Below are positions 54,901-64,000 of a stretch of DNA of 64,000 nucleotides, piece after piece. Under the pieces are notes generated by a model, which was not told the DNA's origin, made no database searches, and saw nothing but the letters and a program-made list of their open reading frames with translations. Position 1 is the first letter of the stretch, and every line of letters starts with the position of its first letter. The position numbers and the translations under genes were made by a program. Source of the DNA: Edolisoma coerulescens (lineage: Eukaryota; Chordata; Aves; Passeriformes; Campephagidae); the NCBI GenBank assembly GCA_013397115.1, contig VWZW01002585.1, positions 829,244 through 893,243 on the forward strand. Reading direction: 5' to 3'.

Positions 54901-57900
54901 AAATTTCACTGAGAAATCCATTCCTCCTTCTCCCCAACACAGCTGATACCTACAAACCAAAGGACGCTTCCCACCAAGATTTACAACATTGGGCCTCTCA
55001 TGAGGAGGGAGGCTCGTTTACGGGAGAGCATTAGTGATCTTTAATTTAAACACACATACATATTCAAGGTAAAAATAGGGAGAGGAAGTTCTGAAATGAT
55101 GGAATCCAGGAAATTCTGTCCAAAGCAGATTTTTAAACAAACTCCGGAACAAATGACACATGAACTTACTGTGAAAGGAGGGAACTTCTCTCCCTCTCCC
55201 CGTTTCCATATGACATAAAACACCGTGTCTAACAGGTAAGACCCAGGTTACCACTACATAAATATTTACTATATGAATGTCATTGATACGTATTCCAGAG
55301 CAGGTGAGTTATCTCCCTTCCTATTGGAATAATACAGAAGAGGAAACATGGTTTGTCAGAACCAGCTGACTTCACTTCAGCAGTCTTTTCACAGATATTT
55401 TCTTCGGAGATGTTTCCTGCTGAGGTTGCAAGAATGGACTTTTTTTTTTAAATCAGTACAACGTACCTGAGATGCCTGCAGAGAAGTTCTTTAAAGATGG
55501 TCTTTTCACCACGGTGTAGGATTCCCCAACCACGAAAACTTTATAGAGCACAGCATTATGATTGATGAAGCTCTGAATGACGCAAGGGGGGCGAACAGCT
55601 TTGAGGCCCTCCTGGTTGAAGATGATCGCCATCTGGAAACACACACACACAGCTGTGCACAAGGCTGGCAGTAACTTCATGCTTACCCACACCTGACGAG
55701 CAACAAGGCGGAACATCTACTGGTGGATATATATCGACCACGTGTGAATTCCTTTTTTCATCTTCTTGTTCTATTTCATTACGTTTCATTGAACTGACAC
55801 ACAGCTCTGCAAACACTACTAGCAGTGAAGCTTTCATTTTCAATCAACATTTTCTTCGTAGCTCTTTGCAATTCCATTTGCTGCCTTTAGTTGGGAAGCT
55901 ACTGCAACTGCAGGTACAGCAAAAGGCTAAAACATCTGACCAACACAGACAACAAAGTTTGTATTGAAAACAAGCCTGTATCATGAGAACAACACAAGGA
56001 ACAGCTCTGTGCACTAACTACACAAGTTCTTCCTCACAGCTCTATTCCCCCGATTTGGTTCAGCCCAGTTGCAACAGCCTAAGCACCAGGGCTTCACCCA
56101 CACCATCAGAGAACATTTCTCCGACTCTAGTAGTTCTTACTGCTAACAAATCCTGGCCTATCAATTTTCTAGGCTTGGTTTCACCCCATTACTCCAAACA
56201 GATAGTCCTCTTGAAGGCACTGGAATAAATATGCCGAAAAGGAATGCATTTATTGGGCCTTATGAATGATGACCAGCAGCTGCCTTAAACAGCATGGAAA
56301 CAACATTAGTCGGTGCCCTGAAATACTTTGATGAGACAGCTTATCTTCAGCACGTTACACTGGTCTTTCCATTGACCTCTCCATTACCATGGTTACATGC
56401 ATATATAATTGTTATTATAGTGCCCCATTTTGCAGGTTTTTTGTTGAAGTATGGATTGTGCCATGGCTCCTACACAGAACCAGCAGCAAGCACCATTCTT
56501 GCAGAAGTGCTGAAATTATTTATCTGTGTGCCTCTACACAGCACTGAGGATACACTCAGGTTTGGTCTCTATCCTCAGAGCCCTGAAAAAGCTCTGCTCT
56601 AATTATCTGAATACTGACTGAACTTTTGCTAACACCTTAGTTTGTTTCTGTAAAAAATACCAAGTATAACAGGTTTTGTTCTTCAAAAACATAGTTATAG
56701 TAAATGATGTGGTGATTACATATTCATAGTTAAAAGTCTGAGCACATTTTTGTCCTTATTCCTCCTTATCTGGTAGATGACATTAGATCAAATAAATGTC
56801 TGCACACATGCACAATAACTCAGTAGATAAAGATTTTCTGAGTTCAAGTCAATGCGTTCATTCAATAACTACTTGCAGCTGATATTCTTGCTGTCTCTAT
56901 TACACAGCACAGAGTGAATTTGTGAGTGATAACAACCTGTGCAAGAAATTTCTCTAACAGACAGAATCATCCACCAAGACGATTCACAGCAGCAACATCA
57001 TAACTCATTTGTCTCTTACTGGTGGCAAGAAACATTGCTCTCTTCCTCCTCCTGTGTGGATTGTTGGCATTATAGTGTCTACAACATCACACTGGCAAGA
57101 ACTATGCTGTTCCTATAGTGTTCCCTTCCACTATTGGTTAATTGATTCCCACAACCATAATATGAACAGGTATTTATCAGCCTATTTTAGAAGTGTGGAA
57201 AGCCAGAATTTATCTTCTCAGCACAGCACTCACCTAGACTGCTGGAAGCTACGTGAAGCCTCTCTTCTCAGCTCTGTGCTGGCTGCCCCATGGACTAGCA
57301 CACAACCTGTATAACTCCCGTGGTGTTGCGTTATGCTGGTTCACTGCCATGTCTCATGGTTTTTAACATGCATGAATAGAGCTCCAAGAATTTGCTTGCA
57401 GGGTGCACTTGCTCTTTGTCATCTAGCGCAGACCTGCTGTGTCTGGCAGTAACGTGGGTACAATATTTGATATCATAATTTCCAAATAGCATTTCTCATT
57501 ATAAACGCAGAGCTCTTTTGAAGGCAAAACAAAACATTTGCACCAAGAATTTTTACTGACAATGTCCGTAAGGAATTCAGTCTCAAAAAACCACAGTGAT
57601 TTTCTACCTTTTCCTTCCTGTCTGCTCAAATGCTCAGAAAAAAGAATTCTGGATACATTTCTTCAGGCTTTGGGTCTCTCATGGCAGCTTTACCAGAGGT
57701 TCGTTATGTTCTGACTTGCTGGCAGCCAGGAAGCACAACTTTCAGCCATCATCTCTGTTCAAGTTTAACAAATGGTGCAGGCACACTGGGGATCAAGTGC
57801 TGAGCTGCTGAGGCCACTGCTAGTGCAGAGGCCATGTAGAACTGGGGACATCACAGGAAGGCTGACACCACCTCACCTTAACAACAACATGTGCTCACAT

Positions 57901-60900
57901 GAGAAAAGTGGAGTCTGCCAGTCTCACGTGGCGAACTCACACACCAAACCCAAACTCACACACCAAACTTAAACTCAAGCCTGCATCTTCAGCTGTCCTT
58001 GTTAGCCAGTACTTGAACTTTCTTAACAGCCATCTTATGAAGAAAAGCAGGTTTCTGGTCAGTGCTCTAGTTTCAGTGTCAGCTCTGCATTGGAAATATA
58101 CCCACAAAAAATGAAGTGATTTACCAAAAGGCAGGCAAGGAGTCATTAATAAAACAGACAACAATTTCTTGCTTCTAGACCTATGCTCCATCTTTTAGAC
58201 AGACGGTACTGTAAGCAGGTACTTATCCTATGCTTCCTTTGTAATTATTGACCATAAGCAATTACAAAACAGTTCCACTCTAAATATAGTTTTGGATCAC
58301 TCCTGAGAACTCAGGAACTCCAAAAGTGACAACTACTACTACTATGTAAAGTACTGTGCAAGACTTCAGGCTTTTTTCCAGGGGTCATCCTAAGCTCTAG
58401 TCATAAGTTCCTGTGATAAAGTGCAGACTGTGACTGTATTTTAGTCTAATTTTTGTTCTGGCAGGAGGCTTAGATGTGTCTGCACTGTATGAAAGAAGAT
58501 CAAAGAAAGATTCACCAGGGAAATAAAGTCCAAGCCTAACTGGACAAGTACTGAGAGATTCATGCATTTCAGTTTGCAGTTGCAGAGGAACTCCTGACAG
58601 AAAAATCAACAAGAAAACGGAAGTCTTAAATTCATTAACAATCTAGTCGCCAAGTGTTCTCAGGAATGACAGCAAAAATTTATAGCAGCTGCTCTGGCAA
58701 ACTAACAGGACTGTCTGTTGGCTTGTGAAATAAGCCGAGGTAAGGCCTGCCTGAAAAATCTCATTGCATTTTAAAAGGAGGTGCTGGTCAGTCAAGATTT
58801 CAGCCATAGCCATTCTGCTCATCTAGATTTACAATTTACTTCAGGGTCTTCAGCTCTCAGAGACACGGCAGCAATGTCTCTTAGTGCACGTTTCAAGAGC
58901 AGCTGGGAAACCTGGACTGATGACCATGTGGTTAACAAAGGAAGCCAGGAGTTAATGGAGCCAGCAGCAAGGGCTGGATTCTCAAAGCTGATCTGCAGTA
59001 AGCAGGAAGGCAGGAAGCACAAATGGAAAAGAATTAAACCAGGACTCAATTCACTAAAATTTAGAGGAAGCTAGTCTCATAGGTAATGCACTCCTTCCTG
59101 GAATATACAACCATTTTAGCTGCAATTTTCTTACAGGAAGGCAGATAAGTTCTACCAGTCCTGTTCTCCCCACAGATCCCACTGTGTTATTACAACTGAA
59201 CATGCCTGGAAACCATCTATATTTGTTACTCCCTTCCTCTCAAGGAAAGCAGCCAGCTGCTCCATCTGAAGCACAAACCCACTTCTCATCTGTACCACAT
59301 ACATATTGAAACAGTAACTTTCTGGGATGGAAACTTTGTTTAGTGACCTCTTACCTAAGGAGAGACTGAAGGAGATTTCTTGCAGACAAAGCTGACTGAA
59401 GACTACAAACTACTAGAAGCAACAACATGATAGAAGCTAGAAACTGCTAAAAGTAACTTCCATGTCAGGAGGTTCAAGTCATATTTAACCTCATTTCAGA
59501 TTTTTGAAAAAATAGTGGTGCAATTAAACATAAGGGAGACGTGGGGAAGAAAAGTTGTTTGGGCACAGCCCTCATTCTACCCACTACAGGATTGGAAATC
59601 ACCAGCCAAACCACCACAGGGGGAGTGGGGGACAGGACATGACTGGAAGCAGAGGGATAATACTGCAAAGTTTTTTAACTCACCTCATGAGAGTTGGTTC
59701 CATGGGCCACTCTGGTTTTACAAACTGGGTAAATAAGAAAGAAAAAACAATTCATCACTGCAACACTGAAACAAACCCTTTATAATCTGGTTCCCACCCA
59801 CACATGCAAACACTGGAGTCCACCAGACCAAGGCATTGACTGTAACAGACACCAGTGACAATCTTTGCTTGAACAGTGTCCTCAATCACTGCAAAGCTTG
59901 GCTTGCTCCAAGCTCTACTCTCTCAATTCCTCCCTGTAACTAAGGTGCAAGCAGAGATCATTATTAGGACTAGACAGTCGCAAAGCATCAGCTAAGAAGT
60001 TAGTACTAGTACTGGGATTGCCATCCTGTTTACTCAGAGAGCATTTTCACAAGTACGTAATTTTTTTTTCTGAGGCTAGATCTACTTCACAGTTACCACA
60101 AAACACAACTGTCCTTAAAACAAAGGAATTGGGACACAGTGGAAACCAACTTATTTTCCTACCTCCCTGTTTTCAGGGAAGAGTAGGAAATGAAACGGGC
60201 TGAACCAAACTAAGATAAAACTTATTTTTCACAGGCAACCATAGAGGGGAACAAAAAAAGGCAGAGAGCCTAGCAGTTTTTCTTTCTCCTTCACATTTCT
60301 TATCTGCTCTGTATATCCTGGTTCTCACCTCCATCCTGATTAGGAGGAGGAGTAAAACCAGTAAGAGGAAAGAAACAACATGCTCCTTCTACTATGAGGC
60401 CAGAGAAGAGCTGAAGACCCTAGGAACCACATGATGACTAGAGCTGATGTTACTTATGCGTTAAGCAGAGGAGATGAAAACTTGCAAGTAGTGAGGGGGT
60501 GGATAGGACAAGACTTCTTTGCAGTTTGTTGGTAGAATCAAATTGCCAGGCAAGAGGACAGGCAGCTATGAAAGGCAGATAACCTGCACTAGAGTCTAAT
60601 ATAATTTGGTAACTTGAAATTTTGGAAAGTGGTTTATGATGTCTCACAGACATATGCTCTGGAGAGCTGGAGCATTTTTAAGAAAAAAATAAAAATAGAG
60701 ACAGGAAAAAGAAAAAACACTCCCAGAATACCAAGGTATGTTAATTTTCAGTGCTATTTTGTAATTTCATTATCATTTAGTGGGGTTGATTCAGACCTCC
60801 TGAATATATGCCGCTGATTACTGAGGACTAGTCAGTCTGTATTGAGAGCACAATGTGAAGAGAAGGGCAAAGCCATTCAGTGGGATTTGAAGTACTGCTT

Positions 60901-61723
60901 CACAATGTAGCTTCAGGAGACCTGCCTCATTTGGGAGAGCGATGGCAGGGAGGGCAAAACATGCTTTTTCCACGCAACTTTACCTCTGAACCTTACAAAT
61001 GAGGCAAACACCAAGGGAACAAACACCGACTAACGATCCTGCTCACTCTATACTGCAAGGAATCAAATAAAGGAAGGAATTAAAGCACAAGCCCCACAAT
61101 GAAACTTGCTACAAAGCACAAACAGTTCATAGCAGCTGTTTGAGCTGTGGGCCCTTGGAGTCTGTTATCTGTGGTAACCCTCTTTCTTTTACCCTCTAAG
61201 ATTATATTTGTACCCTGGACCAGCCAAAGGGAGAGGTGGGTGAAAAAAGAGGGCAGTCAGCAAGGCAGTGGTTTTCTCAAGAAAAATAATGAATGCAGCT
61301 GGCAGGAGAAACATCTTGCACAAGTTCAGGGCAAGAGGCTAACTTTGTTAGAACTATTAGCATTTCTCAGGAATGCATGTTTACTGTAGCGAGGTGTTTA
61401 AAGTAAGGAACACCAATAAAAGGCAAAGTAAAAGCTGATAGGGAGGGGGTTTGTTCCACATTCCAAGCAGACTGCCTCAGAGCATTTGTTTCAGGAAGGT
61501 TTTAATATCCTTGACACTTTTGGCAGTGAAACCCACACTCCTACAATGCTGGCTGTGTTTTGGGGGGTGCATGTGCAGTATTTAAAACCTACTAGAAGCA
61601 CCAAAGAAAAGTCCATGTACATACTGAATGGGAATGCCAGTCCATTCTTCTCTATAAGCTGCAAGGTATCTTCTCCACAGGCACTTGTCAGCTCCATAAA
61701 GGGTGGTGAACAGATCCTCTCAT
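45672..61723 (-). CDS. ITPK1: Inositol-tetrakisphosphate 1-kinase (3' six coding exons, partial)
   Basis: ITPK1 is a cytosolic ATP-grasp kinase. It phosphorylates inositol tris- and tetrakisphosphates, including Ins(3,4,5,6)P4, and feeds synthesis of higher inositol phosphates. Coding exons in transcript order are 61723-61625, 59724-59684, 55632-55467, 53267-53200, 51722-51560 and 45994-45672. All introns are GT-AG and phases join without a break, giving 286 residues up to the stop. These align from about residue 122 of the human protein (414 residues), so roughly the first 121 residues are encoded beyond 64,000. Expected active-site residues are present: the Lys in ICKTRVAHGTNSHE, the Lys in LYKVFVVGESY, the Asp in FGIDIIINN, and Asp and Asn in IDINAFPG (human D281, D295, N297). 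The gene is convergent with CHGA, as in human. Identification is firm; the 5' end is missing only because the window ends. Confidence 0.97.
45995..51559 (-). other. ITPK1: ITPK1 intron (5.6 kb) before the last exon
   Basis: No exon or RNA gene was recognised. An AT-rich stretch with TATATA words lies at 46,259-46,310. Three tandem CTAAC-type pentamers lie at about 46,565-46,580. A short piece near 50,450-50,485 faintly resembles an inverted CR1 3' end. A 164-codon open frame at 51,039-51,533 on the - strand ends just before the exon and has no motif. Confidence 0.8.
51560..51722 (-). CDS. ITPK1: ITPK1 exon with metal- and ATP-binding residues
   Basis: The acceptor CATTATAG is followed by LDKIEGVFERPNDDVIREIS, then KALRQALGVSLFGIDIIINN and QTGQHAVIDINAFPG, and the donor is CAG|GTAAGA. 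It corresponds to human residues 247-301. The Asp of GIDIIINN and the Asp and Asn of IDINAFPG are the residues that hold Mg-ATP in ATP-grasp kinases. The exon is 163 nt and ends in phase 1. Confidence 0.97.
51723..53199 (-). other. ITPK1: ITPK1 intron (1.5 kb)
   Basis: This is AT-rich intron sequence with no recognised repeat or gene. Confidence 0.85.
53200..53267 (-). CDS. ITPK1: ITPK1 exon (DRESIFF...VLTA)
   Basis: The acceptor TAATTGCAG is followed by 68 nt encoding DRESIFFNSHNVSKPESSSV and then LTA, human residues 224-246. The donor is GCG|GTAAGT. The last residue is Ala (codon GCG), where the human protein has Glu. The change is in the codon touching the donor site. Everything else in the exon matches human. 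Confidence 0.95.
53268..55466 (-). other. ITPK1: ITPK1 intron (2.2 kb)
   Basis: No recognised repeat, exon or RNA gene. The open frame of 181 codons on the + strand at 53,737-54,282 shows no motif and is antisense to the gene. Confidence 0.8.
55467..55632 (-). CDS. ITPK1: ITPK1 exon (MAIIFNQEG...SAGIS)
   Basis: The acceptor is TTTCCAG directly after a TG repeat. The exon encodes MAIIFNQEGLKAVRPPCVIQ, then SFINHNAVLYKVFVVGESYT and VVKRPSLKNFSAGIS, human residues 169-223. The donor is CAG|GTACGT. The Lys of LYKVFVVGESY is an inositol phosphate/ATP-binding residue. The length is 166 nt, so skipping this exon would shift the frame. Confidence 0.96.
55633..59683 (-). other. ITPK1: ITPK1 intron (4.1 kb)
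   Basis: A (TG)6 run lies at 55,639-55,651, against the 3' splice site. A direct duplication of about 20 nt built on ACTCACACACCAAAC lies at 57,934-57,972. No exon or transposon was recognised. Confidence 0.8.
55639..55651 (-). repeat. ITPK1: TG dinucleotide run at the ITPK1 splice acceptor
   Basis: On the transcript strand the intron ends TGTGTGTGTGTGTTTCCAG, so a T(GT)6 run forms most of the polypyrimidine-tract position. It is adjacent to the exon starting at 55,632. Confidence 0.9.
59684..59724 (-). CDS. ITPK1: ITPK1 small exon (ICKTRVAHGTNSHE)
   Basis: This 41-nt exon has the acceptor TTTACCCAG and the donor GAG|GTGAGT. It encodes ICKTRVAHGTNSHE, identical to human residues 155-168 as I recall them. 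The Lys and the two His belong to the nucleotide- and inositol-binding part of the ATP-grasp fold. It is too short to show as an open frame and was found by requiring a phase-compatible bridge between its neighbours. Confidence 0.96.
59725..61624 (-). other. ITPK1: ITPK1 intron (1.9 kb)
   Basis: No repeat or gene was recognised beyond a T-run near 60,061-60,070. Confidence 0.85.
61625..61723 (-). CDS. ITPK1: ITPK1 exon (DERICSPPF...LAFPF)
   Basis: The acceptor TTTCTTGCAG is followed by 99 nt encoding DERICSPPFMELTSACGEDT and then LQLIEKNGLAFPF, human residues about 122-154. The donor is TTCA|GTATGT. The exon needs an incoming phase-1 G to complete its first codon (Asp), so at least one upstream exon exists. 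Human has Leu-Cys-Gly-Asp where this has Ala-Cys-Gly-Glu. Confidence 0.95.
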
Positions 61724-64000
61724 CTGCAAGAAAATAAAAAGACTCAGATGAAGATGAGTGGTTTAGCTCCTCAGCTGCACCATTACCAGCTCTCTCTGTA
61801 CTAACAGCTTCTTGATAGTCAGCTTATATTAAAGCACCCAGAAGGATTGTAAGCCAAGCCTGAATTTGGGGTTCTGGAAACATTTCAGAAGATGAAAGGC
61901 CAAATTTTCAGATAATCTAAATGGAAATATAAAGCCACTATTTTCACAGGCAGCAAAAATGATCACCTGGTTAGGAACATGTAGCTGCACAAGACTTAGC
62001 CAGTGAGGTGAAAAGCAATTGGGATCTTAGCTCTTAACTTTATGCCTTCAAGCATAGTTTTCTAAAGCATTTTACAAAAACCAGAATGGTCTGCAAATGT
62101 GACCAGAGTAGGCAGTCTCACAAAGCCATTTCTCCTGTAGGGCTCCTCAGGCGGCAGATTCCAGCGTGTATTTACTTCAGACAAGGTGCCAGAACATTCT
62201 GCTGTTCACTGGTACGGCTCGGCCATGAAAGCAGTGTTCATTTGGTCTGGCAAAGCCAACCAGAGCACAGCTGAGACACCACCATGTCAGGACTGCTCAG
62301 CAAGCTCCAGTTAAAGAGAAAAATCATGGAAACCATGGTAAAATTTAATGGAGCAGGTCTGCTCCAGAGTGTTTCTGCCAATGTTGTGCTTGCTCACATG
62401 GGGCTGCGGGAAGGCTGGAGCCAAAAACCAGCCCTCTTAGTGACTCAGTAAATTGACTTGCTCTAGGATTCACTTCCTGTTCACTGTAGGAGAACTGAGA
62501 TTTCCCCTGGGAATGCAGCAGGAAAGGCGGAAACCACTGTAGGATTCATAGGACTTGAGTACAAATCACTTAAGAGGGCTGCGTTGCAATTTCAAGTGTA
62601 CAGAGAACCTTGGCTTCAGCCATAGCTCTGAGACAGGTCAGCAGGCCCACAGGTTTTCAGACAAAAGCTGTGTGCATGTTGACAATATTGACAAAGTCAA
62701 ATCAAGGACATCACCCAAGTATGAACTACTATTCAAATTACCTCCTCAGTGAGCACAGCCTTAAAACTGTACTACTTTCATGGAGTTTGAGCTGTGGCCA
62801 GGTTAACTTTGGAGCCACAAATGAGTTATAAGTTGAGTTAGCTGCACAGTACTGAACACAATTCAGAATGGGTCTGCCAAGACTCGCTTTTCAGACTTAT
62901 TTCAAGAGAAACAGCATGACACCTTCCTCCAAGAAGCAACTGGAGACAAGCACAAATGGTGGGAGCAACAGTATCTGGCAAACTGAAGTCGCAGGTTTAT
63001 ATCAACCAGAAACTTGTCTTGAAAATTAGCAAAACATGGCTGAATCCAAACAGGTGGAGGCCATGCTGTGCAGATGGTGCAGAAACTGAAAAGTACGTGT
63101 GAACTAAAACCCCAGCAAAGCTAACCATAACTCTGAGACAGCCATGCATTCAGAAATCACTTTCTAAACATTTTTTAGATTAATACTTTTCACTTCATTG
63201 TAAGTATATATATAAACGAAACTGAATCACTGAAAAGAACAGAGATGCAAACTCTCTGTATTTTGGTACACATATCTCAATACATCCCCCCAAGCTTTCA
63301 GAATATCTGAGAACTCCGTTCATTAGCAGTGCTGTCACTACAACAAGTTTTCTGAGAAAAGGCTATTTTCATACATTCTAAAAGGAGCAGAAAGATTGAT
63401 GCTTTGAGGTCAACCTCTACAAAACTAAACAAAACATCCCAGATTTCAAAGCTTTCAATTTGCTGCTATGAAAACAGAAAGCAGCATCCAAAAGTGACAG
63501 GTACTGTAATATTTACAAGCCTTTGCCAGAGCGAAAGTTCCTTAGTTGGATGAATTTAGGGAAGAAGATTTAGTTTACAGATACTTGGGAACAACTTTGG
63601 CTTGGCAGCTCTCCCACCCACATGCTTAAGGCTCACAAATAACTTTGCCTTCAGAGTGCAGATGCAGAGGAATGTATGGTTCCATCTCACCTCCCTCTGT
63701 TTCTCTCTCATGCAAACAGGAATGGGAGACAGGGAGGATTCAGTGTTCCTGCTTGACTACATGACACTTGCATGGGGAGATGAAGGAAGGGGCAAACAGT
63801 AATTTCTTTGACTTTGTACTCAGAAAAGACCACCTGGATCAACAAAAAGTAGCAAAAAAGACTCTTAGCATCTCAAAGTGCTCCTGCTGAGTTTGCACAG
63901 CACTGGCATTTTCTCTACCAAGAAGGCAATTCTAGCCCACTGAAACCTCTAAAACAAACCATTAATTCACAGCCAGACCTGAGGACAAACAAATCCTCAC
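61724..64000 (-). other. ITPK1: ITPK1 intron, continuing past the window end
   Basis: The next upstream exon should encode a stretch like DPLPAIRTLLDRSKSYELIR. Nothing like it was found on the - strand up to 64,000, so it lies outside. No repeat or other gene was recognised. Confidence 0.75.

Noticed and set aside
61724..64000. Search for the preceding ITPK1 exon
   Set aside because: No - strand sequence encoding a DPLPAIRTLLDRSK-like stretch with suitable splice sites was found, so it is placed outside the window.
1..64000. CRISPR arrays, bacterial operons, phage or plasmid elements, and tRNA or rRNA genes
   Set aside because: The window is spliced vertebrate nuclear DNA; no regularly spaced repeats, cloverleaf-forming tRNA sequence or ribosomal sequence was recognised by eye.

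Overview
The window is vertebrate nuclear DNA, almost certainly from a bird. Two neighbouring genes can be read exon by exon, and both are interrupted by ordinary GT-AG introns. The repeats are of the chicken-repeat-1 (CR1) LINE class typical of birds and other reptiles, including one young-looking CR1 3' end. Intergenic spaces and introns are short compared with mammals. The species cannot be named from the sequence alone.

Layout: positions 1 to about 23,900 are intergenic. No gene was recognised there, but two CR1 remnants are present (about 7,810-8,880 and 17,811-18,030). From about 24,000 to 37,405 on the + strand lies a complete chromogranin A gene (CHGA): a TATA promoter with an upstream CRE-like element, a CpG-rich first exon and first intron, eight coding exons and a 3' UTR with a poly(A) signal. 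The spliced product is 468 residues. From 37,405 to about 40,100 is a short intergenic gap holding a CR1 3' end and A/C-rich low-complexity DNA. From about 40,100 to the end of the window, on the - strand, is the 3' part of the inositol-tetrakisphosphate 1-kinase gene (ITPK1): a probable 5.5-kb 3' UTR and six coding exons giving the last 286 residues. The exons for roughly the first 121 residues lie beyond position 64,000.

The tail-to-tail CHGA/ITPK1 arrangement matches human chromosome 14q32. The two products do not act in one pathway: CHGA is a cargo and prohormone protein of dense-core secretory granules, and ITPK1 is a cytosolic kinase of inositol phosphate metabolism.

I found no previously undescribed system. 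The best leads are in CHGA. They are a near-consensus REST/NRSF (RE1) site in intron 1, a 258-residue stretch with no dibasic cleavage site, a divergent catestatin region beside well-kept vasostatin, WE-14 and serpinin regions, a possible amidated pancreastatin-like end, and a tandem (NAGNAG) splice acceptor. An approximately 112-nt inverted repeat in CHGA intron 5 and a TG repeat against an ITPK1 splice acceptor are further small leads.
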